Below, piece by piece: positions 45,098 to 53,828 of a stretch of DNA of 64,000 nucleotides (position 1 is the first letter of the stretch; each line of letters starts with the position of its first letter). The stretch lies in the NCBI GenBank assembly GCA_013289695.1, contig JABCZK010000010.1, positions 62,001-126,000 of the forward strand, read 5' to 3'. This DNA comes from Acidobacteriota bacterium. Lineage in GTDB: Bacteria; Acidobacteriota; Terriglobia; Acidiferrales; UBA7541. Below the pieces are notes generated by a model. The model saw nothing but the letters and a program-made list of their open reading frames with translations, was not told where the DNA came from and made no database searches. The translations under genes were made by a program, and so were the position numbers.

Positions 45098-46801
45098 TCA
45101 ATTATTCCCGGCCGATGCGGGCGGTGGAGGCAGCAGTGGCGCACGCTCCTGCGATTTCTCCTTCCTCTGCACTTCGATCTGCGATATCAGCATGCCCGGC
45201 GCGCTTGCGGAAACCGGGACCCATCCGGAGTCAGCTCCACAAACGCCATTGAAGACTTCTTCGTGATCGTCCGTGGCGACGATCTTGCTAAAGGAAGTGA
45301 GAGGCGTCCCGATCAGGTCTACGCCCCGGACCAATTCTTCGCGGCCGTCCGGATAGACGCGATACACGACAGTCGGCCGCACGTTGAACGCATTGGGGAT
45401 GATTCGCTCGGTAAAGGTGAAGCCGCCCTCGATGTCGTCAAAAAACAGTCCGTAAGGTTTGTTCGCGGCCTTGACTTGCTCGATCAGCATCCTCTTGAGC
45501 TCATCGCGCGAAACGGATTTCGACGACTCGACGATCAAATTCGATTGCCGCGCCGCCACCGCATAGCCTTGCTGGTGGCGGCCGTGGCCGTTGGAGCGAT
45601 CAAAACCGGTGATCGGAGTGCGCGACATCAGGAAATTCTGCAACACCCCGTTCTGAACAACCGTGACGCGCCGGGATGGCACACCCTCGTCGTCAAAAGC
45701 ATAGTAGCCCAGTAATTCGGTGTGCCGCAGCTGGCGCAACGTAGGGTCCGAATAAACAGAAAGAAAATTCGGGAGGACGGGCTGATTCACTTTGCGCTTG
45801 AAGGTCTGCGCGTCGTCTTCGTTCTTCTGCCGCTGTCCTTCGATGCGATGTCCGAAGATTTCATGGAAGAAAACGCCGCTGGCGCGGCCGGAGAGGATCG
45901 CAGGGCCCGTGTATGGGTCGGCTACCGGGGCCTTGATCAGCGCCAGCAGCATGACGATCATTTTGTTCACGTCTGCGGATAGCGCGGCATCATTCGGCAA
46001 ACCGTCCGGGCGGAAGGACATGTACGTATGGTACAGAGGTAGTTCCATCCCATCGTCTGCCTTTGCGGTGGCCCAGATGATCAGCCGGTAAAAGGGCGTG
46101 GACATGCGGATTTCGCTGCCCTCGCTGTTCACGTATCGCCGGGTCTCGACTTCGGCATCCAACTGCGCATTGGCTTCGAGAATTTCCTTGTGGTCCGCGA
46201 ATGGCTTGGTCGCGCCGCGCAGTTTCTGCTGCCACGCCGGTTTGTCGAGGGCGAAATCCGCAATGGGCTCCGAATAGACATGAGCTGGTTCGGCGGAAAA
46301 ATCCGGCGACTGGTCCTCTTGAGCGACTTTTACCTGGACGTTCGCCTGGACCTGTTGCAGGCGCTCCACCGCGTGTCTGTAATGCTGTTCCGTGGATTGC
46401 CAGAGCGCTACTCGTAGCGCCAAAGGATCATCGTTCAGCGGAATTTGGGGCGATTCCAGGCGCTCCTGCATAGGTTCGGAGAAAGTATCCTGGCGGAATG
46501 GATGCGAACTGTCCAGCTTGTAATCGCCGACTCGCAGATCGAGGTCGAGGACTCTGGTGGTTTCATCCGTCGTCGAAATTAAAGTCCCGAAGGCAGCGGT
46601 CACGTTGATCGCACGATTGTCGGTGATCTCGTAAGAGAGAAAGTACGGCGGAGCCGGAGTTCTCCTGAGGTCCTGCATGGACCGGTCGAGTTCCTGACGC
46701 ATGGCCGCAACGACCGAATCCGACGGCGCGTGCTGTGCGAAGAGGGCGGGAGACGCCGCCAGCAGGCACAAGCCGAGCCATATTTTGGTAGGCACGCTCA
46801 C
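45098..46801 (-). CDS. Exported TldD-like metalloprotease
   Basis: A 567-residue member of the TldD/PmbA peptidase family. The zinc-binding HExxxH is intact at residues 313-318 in FFHEIFGHRIEG. TldD-TldE complexes cut unfolded peptides such as microcin or antitoxin precursors in the cytoplasm. This protein instead starts with a signal peptide (IWLGLCLLAASPALFAQ), so it is probably periplasmic. Other family parts present are RRYVNSEGSEIRM, GLLQ-like LQNFLMSRTPITGF and REELVRGVDLIGTP. The start is GTG at 46801 (another GTG is 6 bp inside). The next gene, the zinc-less partner, follows 2 bp after its stop, so they form a heteromeric unit. Confidence 0.88.
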   Translation of the reverse strand: MSVPTKIWLGLCLLAASPALFAQHAPSDSVVAAMRQELDRSMQDLRRTPAPPYFLSYEITDNRAINVTAAFGTLISTTDETTRVLDLDLRVGDYKLDSSHPFRQDTFSEPMQERLESPQIPLNDDPLALRVALWQSTEQHYRHAVERLQQVQANVQVKVAQEDQSPDFSAEPAHVYSEPIADFALDKPAWQQKLRGATKPFADHKEILEANAQLDAEVETRRYVNSEGSEIRMSTPFYRLIIWATAKADDGMELPLYHTYMSFRPDGLPNDAALSADVNKMIVMLLALIKAPVADPYTGPAILSGRASGVFFHEIFGHRIEGQRQKNEDDAQTFKRKVNQPVLPNFLSVYSDPTLRQLRHTELLGYYAFDDEGVPSRRVTVVQNGVLQNFLMSRTPITGFDRSNGHGRHQQGYAVAARQSNLIVESSKSVSRDELKRMLIEQVKAANKPYGLFFDDIEGGFTFTERIIPNAFNVRPTVVYRVYPDGREELVRGVDLIGTPLTSFSKIVATDDHEEVFNGVCGADSGWVPVSASAPGMLISQIEVQRKEKSQERAPLLPPPPASAGNN

Positions 46802-47139
46802 GCTTCTGTTTTCCGGCCGCTGTGCAAATTACTAGTTTCGGATATAGCTCCCTTGCTACTGGACCGGCGCAACTGTACACGTTTGAACTCAAGAACTCAA
46901 AAAGAAAAGAATGACCTGGCAGCCGCGTCAGCGGAGCTGCGGCACGACTTCAGCGAATCCAACCTGCGTCTTGGCGGGATCCTATCACTGTTTTTGCGCA
47001 CCTCCGCGAGCACCTGCTGCGTGGATACCACGTGGTGGACGTATGGTCGTCCCTACCGCGACAGTTGGCCAGAAACGGGGTTGTGGGCAGCGAAAGATGA
47101 GGCTCCGACCTCACGGAAACGGCGTCTGTTAACAAGCTG
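46802..47139. other. Spacer upstream of the TldD-like pair
   Basis: About 340 bases between the TldD-like gene start and the end of the MarR gene. It should carry the promoter of the TldD-like operon. I see no gene or clear repeat. Confidence 0.35.
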
Positions 47140-47580
47140 CTAAAATTCTAGTGCGGCGACTCGCTTCAGCAGGCGAATCAGGGTGGAAACCTGCGCCGGA
47201 CGGAACTCCTTGCGAAGTTTATCCTCAGCTGCGCGGCGTGCTTTGATCAGACCCTCTCGGTACTTGTTGCCTTTTGCCGTCAGCTGGACGAGCAGCGCTC
47301 TCCCGGTATCCGCTTTCCGTTCTGAAAGCAATCCCTCGTGAATCATCGTCTTGATCGCGCGATGCACCACGGTCCGGTCGAACCCCAGCATCGTTGCGAT
47401 CTGATTTTGGTTCCGCGCCGCTCCGTCGCGCAGCGTGGACATGATGAATCCACGCGTCTGCGAGCATTTTGTCTTTTGCTCCAGCCTCTTGCCGATCGCA
47501 AAATAAGCCGAAGCCAGATGCACCAGCACGGAATCCTTCAGGATTTCCTGCGGTATCAGCTTCTTGTCAACAATGATCAT
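47140..47580 (-). CDS. MarR-family transcriptional regulator
   Basis: A 146-residue winged-helix regulator. It has a helical N-terminus (SVLVHLASAYFAIGKRLEQK), the DNA-binding helix ARNQNQIATMLGFDRTVVHRAIKTM and the wing LLSERKADTGRALLVQLTAKG, then long dimerisation helices at the C-terminus. The ATG at 47580 overlaps the nitroreductase stop by 4 bp (ATGA), so it is the second gene of that operon. It probably represses its own operon through the palindromes at 48311-48337. MarR proteins usually respond to phenolic or oxidising ligands, which would suit a nitroreductase partner. Confidence 0.88.
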   Translation of the reverse strand: MIIVDKKLIPQEILKDSVLVHLASAYFAIGKRLEQKTKCSQTRGFIMSTLRDGAARNQNQIATMLGFDRTVVHRAIKTMIHEGLLSERKADTGRALLVQLTAKGNKYREGLIKARRAAEDKLRKEFRPAQVSTLIRLLKRVAALEF

Positions 47581-48287
47581 ACGATCCGCACCGTCGCTTC
47601 TAGCGGTCTGCGCCACTGCGGTTGATCCACGTGGCGCGCCGATTTTTTTCCGATGGCGATGACCATCACAATCTCATGATCCTTGCCCGAAAGTCCCAGC
47701 AATTTGCCCAGGCGCCGCCCGTCAAATCCTTCCATCGGACACGTGTTCAATCCGAGCGCTTCCGCCGCAATCATCAGATTCTGGCACGCCAGTGACGCGC
47801 TCTTGGTCGCCCATTTAAACATGCCCTGTCGCGCCACCGGAAGCGTGCCCATTGTCTTCCAGAAATGCACCACGCGCAGAATCGTCCATTTCAGCAGCCC
47901 GAACACGCCAAACCACCCCTGAATGAAAAACCATTTCCCGAATTTGGCGCGGCGCTCGTGCTCTGCGATTGCTTTCTCGTTGAATCCAGCTGTGCGCATC
48001 CAAGCCAGCTCGCTTGCGGTGGTAGATTTCCATGATCCGATATCCGCCACCGCGACGATCAATGCCGATGCCGTCGCGGCGGGACTCTGGCCAAAGCACA
48101 GCCGCGCGGCTTCGTTTTTCATTTCCGGCGACTCCACCCAATAGAAACGATACGGCTGGATATTAAAGCTCGAAGGCGCCACGCGCGCCGCGTGCAGGAT
48201 CTGTTCGCGCGTTTCCGCGGAAATTTCCACCGGGTCAAACACCTTAATGGCCCTTCTTCGCAAAATCGCATCGAGAACGTGGCTCAT
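47577..48287 (-). CDS. Nitroreductase-family FMN protein
   Basis: A 236-residue FMN-dependent NAD(P)H oxidoreductase of the NfsB/FRP type. The start MSHVLDAILRRRAIKVFDP has the FMN-phosphate Arg residues of the family (RRRAIK), then ARVAPSSFNIQPYRFYWVES, the Ser/Asn/Gln FMN contact. The C-terminal half contains SASLACQNLMIAAEALGLNTCPMEGFD and LLGLSGKDHEIVMVIAIGK. The middle has an extended, aromatic-rich insert (WFFIQGWFGVFGLLKW). Substrate could be a quinone, nitro compound or unsaturated carbonyl. The start at 48287 has GGAGG six bases upstream. A palindromic operator lies immediately upstream and MarR follows downstream in overlap. Confidence 0.87.
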   Translation of the reverse strand: MSHVLDAILRRRAIKVFDPVEISAETREQILHAARVAPSSFNIQPYRFYWVESPEMKNEAARLCFGQSPAATASALIVAVADIGSWKSTTASELAWMRTAGFNEKAIAEHERRAKFGKWFFIQGWFGVFGLLKWTILRVVHFWKTMGTLPVARQGMFKWATKSASLACQNLMIAAEALGLNTCPMEGFDGRRLGKLLGLSGKDHEIVMVIAIGKKSARHVDQPQWRRPLEATVRIV

Positions 48288-48310
48288 GTGCGGCCTCCAT
48301 GTTGCTACTA

Positions 48311-48337
48311 CAACATAGATATGTTGCAGATGCAACA
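48311..48337 (-). promoter_or_regulatory. Palindromic operator upstream of the nitroreductase-MarR operon
   Basis: Two overlapping inverted repeats lie 24-50 bases before the nitroreductase ATG: CAACATAGATATGTTG (48311-48326) and the perfect TGTTGCAGATGCAACA (48322-48337). A TTGACA -35 hexamer on the minus strand is at 48344-48349, just upstream. Binding of the MarR product here would block the promoter. The assignment to MarR is inferred from position. Confidence 0.7.
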
Positions 48338-48433
48338 TGAGAATGTCAACGCGACCGCCGCGGTGACAATTCCCGCCGCGCCGCATAAAATGGAAGTGTC
48401 AAACGAAAATTCCAGGCGAGGCCCGCTAGACGC

Positions 48434-49099
48434 ATGACCGAAAATAACCGCAGGTTCTCCGGCGTCCGCGCCATCATCTTCGATCTCGACGGCACGCTGA
48501 TTGACTCCCAGCTCGACCTGGTGCTTTCGGTGAACGCCATGCTCGAACACATGGGCCGCGAACCCCACGTGCACGAAAAAATTTGCAGCTTCATCGGCAA
48601 TGGCGCGCCCATGCTGGTGCAGCGGGCGCTCGGTCGAGACGCCTCCGACGCGGACGTCGAAAAAGGCCTCGCCTATTTTCTCGAATACTATCGCGCGCAC
48701 ATGCTGGACAACACCGACGCTTACCCGGGCGTGCGCGAGACCCTCGCGCAGCTGCAAAAATATCCCATGGCGGTGCTCACGAACAAACCCGTGCATTTCA
48801 GCCGCGCGATCATGCAAGGCCTGAATCTTGCGCGCTATTTCCGTTACGTTTACGGCGGCAACAGCTTCGCAACCAAGAAGCCCGACCCGCAGGGCGCGCA
48901 GATTCTACTGCGTGAACTGCAAGCCGCGCCGCTCGAGGCCATGATGGTGGGAGACTCCGACGTGGACATCAAAACCGCGCGCAACGCCGGAATGCACGCG
49001 TGCGGAGTAACCTATGGTTTTGGCGCCGAAAGTTTGCGCGCCCATCCGCCGGACATAATGCTCGATACTCTGAGCGACTTGCCCGCGCATCTAAAATAA
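48434..49099 (+). CDS. HAD-family phosphatase, phosphoglycolate phosphatase-like
   Basis: A 221-residue HAD hydrolase. Motif I is IIFDLDGTLIDS, motif II is AVLTNKP with the Thr, motif III the Lys in FATKKPDP, and motif IV MMVGDSDVDIKTARNAGM. A helical cap domain lies at about residues 25-95. Family relatives dephosphorylate 2-phosphoglycolate. Divergent from the nitroreductase operon; about 150 bp separate them. The start ATG follows directly the adjacent regulatory region. Confidence 0.85.
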   Translation: MTENNRRFSGVRAIIFDLDGTLIDSQLDLVLSVNAMLEHMGREPHVHEKICSFIGNGAPMLVQRALGRDASDADVEKGLAYFLEYYRAHMLDNTDAYPGVRETLAQLQKYPMAVLTNKPVHFSRAIMQGLNLARYFRYVYGGNSFATKKPDPQGAQILLRELQAAPLEAMMVGDSDVDIKTARNAGMHACGVTYGFGAESLRAHPPDIMLDTLSDLPAHLK

Positions 49100-49155
49100 A
49101 TTGCTGCTTGAGGAATGCGGAACGACAAAGCCCGTACGAAACCGCGAGTATCCTT

Positions 49156-49225
49156 GTGGGTCGTGGCTTTAGCCACGACATTAGCGGAGCCAACTCATTG
49201 CGGCTTTGGCCGCTGAAGTTCCGCC
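49156..49225. repeat. GTGG-headed palindrome and companion unit
   Basis: GTGGGTCGTGGCTTTAGCC and its complement form the stem at 49156-49179, followed by TTGCGGCTTTGGCCGCTGAA. The same order occurs at 37745-37830. It lies between the HAD gene and the convergent epimerase gene. Confidence 0.65.
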
Positions 49226-49269
49226 TCGCTTTTGCGATTGAATCTGTGAATGGGCTGGATCAGCTGCCA

Positions 49270-50211
49270 CTACGCCTTCGTGTAGGCCTGCTTATACCAA
49301 TCCCAAGTCCGCTTCAGTCCCTCTTCGAATAGCACGCGCGGCTCGTAGCCCAGGATTTTGCGCGCGAGCGACACATCCGCCTGCGAATCGCGAATGTCCC
49401 CATCGCGCGGCGCATCATATTTCGGCTTGACTGCTTTCCCGGTAATTTGTTCGAGCAATTTCAATACCTGATTCAGCGTGATCCGCGCGCCGGTCCCTCC
49501 ATTGAACACCAAGCCCGTCGCGCCGGGTGCCTCACAAGCGCGCAGCGTCTCGTCCACAATATTGTCCACGTAGGTGAAATCGCGCGATTGCTCTCCGTCG
49601 CCATACACCACCGGCGCCTGGCCCTCGATCACCGCCAGCATAAAGCGCGAAAGCACGCCGGAATATTGCGACGTGGGATCCTGGCGCGGTCCAAATACGT
49701 TGAAGTACCGCAGACACGCATTCTCCAGGCCATAGACGCGCCCAAACACCTGCGCGTACAACTCGCCGACGTATTTCGTCAAGCCGTAGGGCGATATCGG
49801 CTGCGCTGGCATGCTCTCAATTTTCGGCAGCGTCGGCGTTTCGCCGTACGCCGCCGACGACGCGGCGAAAACAAACCGCCGCACCTGCGCATCGCGCGCG
49901 GCCACCAGCACGTTCAACATCCCGTCAATATTCACGTGATTGGTTTCCAGGGGATTCAGCACCGAGCGCGGCACGGAAGTCCGCGCGGCAAGATGGATCA
50001 CGTAGTGAACGCCTTTACATGCCGACTGCACCGCGGCCAAATCGGTAATGCTCCCGATGTGCAGTTCAATCTTGTCGCGCACCGCCGCCAGGTTCGCTTC
50101 CTTGCCCGCCGAAAGATCATCGAGCACCACCACTTCCTGGCGCCGCCTGACCAGCTCATCCACAATGTTCGAGCCGATAAATCCAGCGCCACCGGTTACA
50201 AGATAACGCAT
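49270..50211 (-). CDS. NAD-dependent sugar-nucleotide epimerase/dehydratase
   Basis: A 313-residue extended SDR. The Rossmann motif is YLVTGGAGFIGSNI; the catalytic Ser is in FAASSAAYGE and the Tyr-Lys pair in SPYGLTKYVGE. The segment CLRYFNVFGPRQDPTSQYSGV is typical of UDP-N-acetylglucosamine/UDP-glucose 4-epimerases of the WbpP type rather than GalE. It probably makes a precursor for exopolysaccharide or O-antigen, in keeping with the UDP-sugar dehydrogenase and CpsB-type phosphatase genes nearby. The Met at 50211 was chosen; a longer frame adds 12 residues. It runs convergent with the HAD gene. Confidence 0.87.
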   Translation of the reverse strand: MRYLVTGGAGFIGSNIVDELVRRRQEVVVLDDLSAGKEANLAAVRDKIELHIGSITDLAAVQSACKGVHYVIHLAARTSVPRSVLNPLETNHVNIDGMLNVLVAARDAQVRRFVFAASSAAYGETPTLPKIESMPAQPISPYGLTKYVGELYAQVFGRVYGLENACLRYFNVFGPRQDPTSQYSGVLSRFMLAVIEGQAPVVYGDGEQSRDFTYVDNIVDETLRACEAPGATGLVFNGGTGARITLNQVLKLLEQITGKAVKPKYDAPRDGDIRDSQADVSLARKILGYEPRVLFEEGLKRTWDWYKQAYTKA

Positions 50212-50401
50212 TCCGAAAGTCCTCCCGCATAGAACAGCCGCAACCAATGGCTACTCATTTATTTTTCAGACACGCTTGACTATATCCCCGCGCCTTGCGA
50301 ACGGGCAACCTCTGGCACCAGAATAGATGGCTGATGCGCAATACACGCAAATCAAGACGGCTGCCGTGTTGCGGAAGAATGATTGTCTGTTGAGCAGCAA
50401 C

Positions 50402-51244
50402 ATGAAATTGCCCCATCACGCAACGTTCACAAGCCGGCTCTTCACCGTCGCCGTCATTTTCCTTTGCGGCTTCGTTCCCGTCCTCCTTGCGCCGGCGCGC
50501 CCTCGCGCCGACACACAGCACGCTCCGCCGAGCACCCCCAGCAAGGCAATCTCCGCCAGCAAGATTTCAGCGCCGGAAATCCCGATGCCATTCCGCACCG
50601 GCGAAATTTTGAACTATCGCGTCGCGTGGGCGATCTTTCCGAATGCCGCCGCGCTGCAAATAAGCGTCGTCGAGCGCCGCAATCTTCTCGGCTGGCAAAC
50701 CTGGCATTTTCAGGCATCGGCGCACTCCGTGGTCCCGGCGCGCACGCTTTTCGAAGTAGACGACCAATTCGATTCCTACACGGATGCCACAACGCTGGAG
50801 AGTCATCAGTACGAAATGTATCTGAACGAAATGGGTTCGAAGCAGAATGAAGTGTTGCACCTGATTGCGGTCGGGCAGTCCAATCGCGGCAACGTCGCGC
50901 CGGTGATCGTGCAACCCGGCACGCGCGATCCCCTCGGCGCATTCTACGCGCTGCGCGCCGTGGATTGGCAGCGCACGCCCGATTTTCATATTCCGGTTTA
51001 CGATGGCAGCGATCTATATGACGTTCGCGCGCGACAGGAGTCTGCGTCAGATCCGGTCGCTGTGGATGCGGGAAATTTCCAAGCTGCGAAAATTTCGCTG
51101 CGCCTGTTCGAGCATGGCAGAGAAGTGCCGCACACAGGTTTCCTCGTGTGGTTTGCGCACAATGCCGCGCGCACGCCGGTGTTGGTTCTCGCGGAAATGC
51201 CTTTGGGAAATGTTCGTGTGGAACTGACGGCAACGCCCAGGTAA
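50402..51244 (+). CDS. Exported DUF3108 family protein
   Basis: A 280-residue exported protein. The Met at 50402 is followed by a basic and then hydrophobic stretch (RLFTVAVIFLCGFVPVLL), a signal peptide. The mature part matches DUF3108: PFRTGEILNYRVAWAIFP near the start, FEVDDQFDSYTDATTLESHQYEM in the middle, and PIPVYDG-type HIPVYDGSDLYDVRARQ later. The family is beta-rich and periplasmic; its function is not established. It is divergent from the epimerase gene, and the PilZ gene is convergent. Confidence 0.8.
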   Translation: MKLPHHATFTSRLFTVAVIFLCGFVPVLLAPARPRADTQHAPPSTPSKAISASKISAPEIPMPFRTGEILNYRVAWAIFPNAAALQISVVERRNLLGWQTWHFQASAHSVVPARTLFEVDDQFDSYTDATTLESHQYEMYLNEMGSKQNEVLHLIAVGQSNRGNVAPVIVQPGTRDPLGAFYALRAVDWQRTPDFHIPVYDGSDLYDVRARQESASDPVAVDAGNFQAAKISLRLFEHGREVPHTGFLVWFAHNAARTPVLVLAEMPLGNVRVELTATPR

Positions 51245-51275
51245 TTGCAGTTCAGCAACGAAGCAGCAAGGCCGC

Positions 51276-51656
51276 TCAGTCTTCGGGAACGACCCAATCC
51301 TCCGGCGGGAAATCAATTTGCCAGAAAGTGCGCGAGGCCTTCACGAACTCGACTCCCATCTGCGCTTTTCCGGCCTGCGCCGCGCCCACATACACGATGC
51401 GGCATTTCTGGGTGTGCTGCGTGGCCTTATTTGCCAGCGTAACTTCCTGCGCGGCGGCCACACGCGCGGCCAGCGAGATCAAGGCTCCGTGAGCGTTCAC
51501 CACCAGCGTGCGCGTATCTTCCTGGAAATCCTGGTTGGACGTGTTCTTTCCGGTCACCGTAATCGGCACGCTCAGCAGCACCCTCATGCTGCGGCGGCGT
51601 CCCGGGTCCAATAACAACGGCTCTTTGTCCTTTTGCGGTTTTGTCTCTGCTCGCAT
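51276..51656 (-). CDS. PilZ-domain protein
   Basis: A 126-residue single PilZ-like domain. The basic cluster RRRSMRVLLSVPITV is present, but the second signature motif reads VVNAHGALI instead of DxSxxG, so c-di-GMP binding may be weak or lost. The rest (KATQHTQKCRIVYVGAA, MGVEFVKAS) matches PilZ beta-barrel strands. It may regulate the polysaccharide genes next to it, such as the UDP-sugar dehydrogenase that begins about 1.5 kb upstream on the same strand, but no direct evidence shows that. Confidence 0.75.
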   Translation of the reverse strand: MRAETKPQKDKEPLLLDPGRRRSMRVLLSVPITVTGKNTSNQDFQEDTRTLVVNAHGALISLAARVAAAQEVTLANKATQHTQKCRIVYVGAAQAGKAQMGVEFVKASRTFWQIDFPPEDWVVPED

Positions 51657-51794
51657 ACTCCAGACGATAGAGTTCCGCTACGTACTGGGCAATGGAACTA
51701 TCTTCCCATGTGCGAAAACACAAACCTCCCCTGTTCGTCGGTACAGGCGAAGGATTATCGGCGGTATGTCGCGTGACAAGTCGAGCAGACCCGG

Positions 51795-53150
51795 CTAGCA
51801 GTGCACCACTTTTTCGCGGCCCTGCTTTACATGGCGCGTGGCGTTGCGCGTGTCCACCACCAGCTTGGACTTGCGCACGATCGCGTCGTAGTCGTAGCTG
51901 CTGTGGTCGGTGGCGATCAGCACGCAGTCGTAACTCGCCAGGCGCTCGGGTGAAAGCTCCACGGACTTCATGTTGGAAAAATCGTAATGGCGCATTTTGT
52001 GCAGCGCGGGGAAATAAGGATCGTTGTAATCGAGTAGCGCTCCTCGCGCGGTGAGCAGCTCCAGAAGTTTCAGGGAAGGTGATTCGCGAAGGTCGTCCAC
52101 ATCCTTCTTGTAGGCCACGCCCAACAGCAAAATCTTCGAACCCTTCACGCTTTTTTCGTGGCTGTTGAGCGCTCCCACCAGCGCATCCACCACGTTGTAA
52201 GGCATGGCTGTATTAATTTCGCCTGCCAGCTCGATAAAACGCGTCGCGAAATCATATTCGCGTGCTTTCCAAGATAAATAATAAGGATCGACGGGAATGC
52301 AGTGTCCGCCCAGGCCCGGGCCGGGATAGAACGGCATGAAACCGAACGGTTTCGTCGCCGCACTGTCAATCACTTCCCAGATATCCAGGTCCATGCGCAG
52401 TGAAAGCTGTTTGAGTTCATTCACCAGCGCAATATTCACGCAGCGAAAAATATTCTCCAGCAGCTTCACCATTTCCGCCGCCCGCGTCGAACTTACCGGC
52501 ACCACCTTCGACACGATCTGCGCGTAGAGCGCCACTGCCGCGCGGCCGCTCGCCGGATTGATCCCGCCGACCACTTTTGGAATCTGCGCCAGGCCAAATT
52601 GCTTATTGCCCGGATCCTCGCGCTCCGGGGAAAACGCCAGGTAGAAATCCGTGGCAACATTCTCGCTGCCGGCGCCGCGCGCAAGCGGGCACTTCAGGCC
52701 GCCTTTCTCCAGAATCGGCAGCACCAGTTCCTCGGTGGTTCCCGGATAAGTGGTGCTCTCCAGCACGATCAGCTGATTGCGTTGCAGATTCGGCGCGATG
52801 GACTGCGCGGTTTTCTCGACGTAGCTCAAATCAGGTTCGCGCCGTTCATCCAGCGGCGTGGGAACGCAGATCAGCACCGCGTCCATCTCGCGCAGGCGCG
52901 TGAAATCTGTGGTGGCATCGAAGCGTTTTCCCTGCACGTGCTGCTTAATTTTGTCCGCGGAAATATGCTGGATATAGGATTGGCCGGCGTTCAGCTTGTG
53001 GATTTTTTCCTGGTCGGTGTCGAACCCGGTGACGCGCTGGCCCACGTCTGCAAAGCGCAGCGCCAGCGGCAGGCCCACGTAGCCGCATCCGATAATTCCG
53101 ATCTTGACGTCTTTTCCCGCAAAAAATTCCGGCGTGCGCTCCGCGGCCAT
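51795..53150 (-). CDS. UDP-sugar 6-dehydrogenase (WbpA/WecC type)
   Basis: A 451-residue nucleotide-sugar dehydrogenase that oxidises C6 of a UDP-sugar to the uronate with two NAD. The N-terminal Rossmann motif is [36 protein letters not shown] and [15 protein letters not shown] follow. The central domain has [21 protein letters not shown] and the active-site region [21 protein letters not shown]; here the loop is [11 protein letters not shown], with the catalytic Cys as in UDP-ManNAc/GlcNAc dehydrogenases. The C-terminal domain begins [25 protein letters not shown]. The ATG at 53150 has GGGAGAGAG upstream. It belongs to a polysaccharide cluster with the truncated gmd and CpsB-type genes. Confidence 0.92.
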   Translation of the reverse strand: MAAERTPEFFAGKDVKIGIIGCGYVGLPLALRFADVGQRVTGFDTDQEKIHKLNAGQSYIQHISADKIKQHVQGKRFDATTDFTRLREMDAVLICVPTPLDERREPDLSYVEKTAQSIAPNLQRNQLIVLESTTYPGTTEELVLPILEKGGLKCPLARGAGSENVATDFYLAFSPEREDPGNKQFGLAQIPKVVGGINPASGRAAVALYAQIVSKVVPVSSTRAAEMVKLLENIFRCVNIALVNELKQLSLRMDLDIWEVIDSAATKPFGFMPFYPGPGLGGHCIPVDPYYLSWKAREYDFATRFIELAGEINTAMPYNVVDALVGALNSHEKSVKGSKILLLGVAYKKDVDDLRESPSLKLLELLTARGALLDYNDPYFPALHKMRHYDFSNMKSVELSPERLASYDCVLIATDHSSYDYDAIVRKSKLVVDTRNATRHVKQGREKVVHC

Positions 53151-53370
53151 CTCTCTCCCTCGTTGCTGCAAATTAAGGCAGCTGCGCCCAGACCGGGCTG
53201 AAGCCGCAATGTGAAACGGAAAATTACTATAACAAGAATCCGAATCTGCTCATAGGCATGGCGGGCGGCGCGCAGGGAAGCATTCCCTTGTCGAAAACGC
53301 ATGAAGGTGCCTCGGAACGCTATGCCAGAACGGACGAAACTGATGTCGCGTTCGTGCCAATCTGAAATCG

Positions 53371-53530
53371 AGTGGTCAACTCGTTCCATATTGAAACTGC
53401 TCGAACGTCTCTTGATCCCGTGTACCTCGTAGTTCTTTGAAATCAGCAGTTCGGCAAGGTAGGAGCCATCCTGGCCGGTGATTCCGGTGATGAAAGCTCG
53501 TTTGCGGCGTACCGGAAAATCGAAAGTCAT
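53371..53530 (-). pseudogene. Truncated GDP-mannose 4,6-dehydratase (gmd) N-terminal fragment
   Basis: From the ATG at 53530 the frame reads [37 protein letters not shown] and MERVDH, which is the highly conserved N-terminal Rossmann part of Gmd. The homology stops after about 53 residues. Unrelated sequence then leads into the UDP-sugar dehydrogenase gene. The catalytic Tyr-Lys part is absent, so it cannot be active. Confidence 0.8.
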
Positions 53531-53828
53531 GTGGTTTGCTCTCTGGAACGCGCCGTTCGACCTGGAATCCGCGCCACAGCTATCAATTCGACCATGTGCG
53601 CCTATTGCTTCAGTCATTTCTGAGCAAGGCGGATAGAGGCAAGCAGCAAATCGCCGAGGTGCCTTCGCGTTTCCGTAAATGAAATTGTACGGGTCGGTTC
53701 CAGACGCCTAGAGAGCAAGATTCCTGCTAATCAATTTGTCGCTTGCCGCGCTTTCATCGTCGCGCGGCCAGGGCACTCGGCCGTTCCTCCGTTGTCATCT
53801 CTCATCTGCTGCGTTATCCTCGGCTGCA

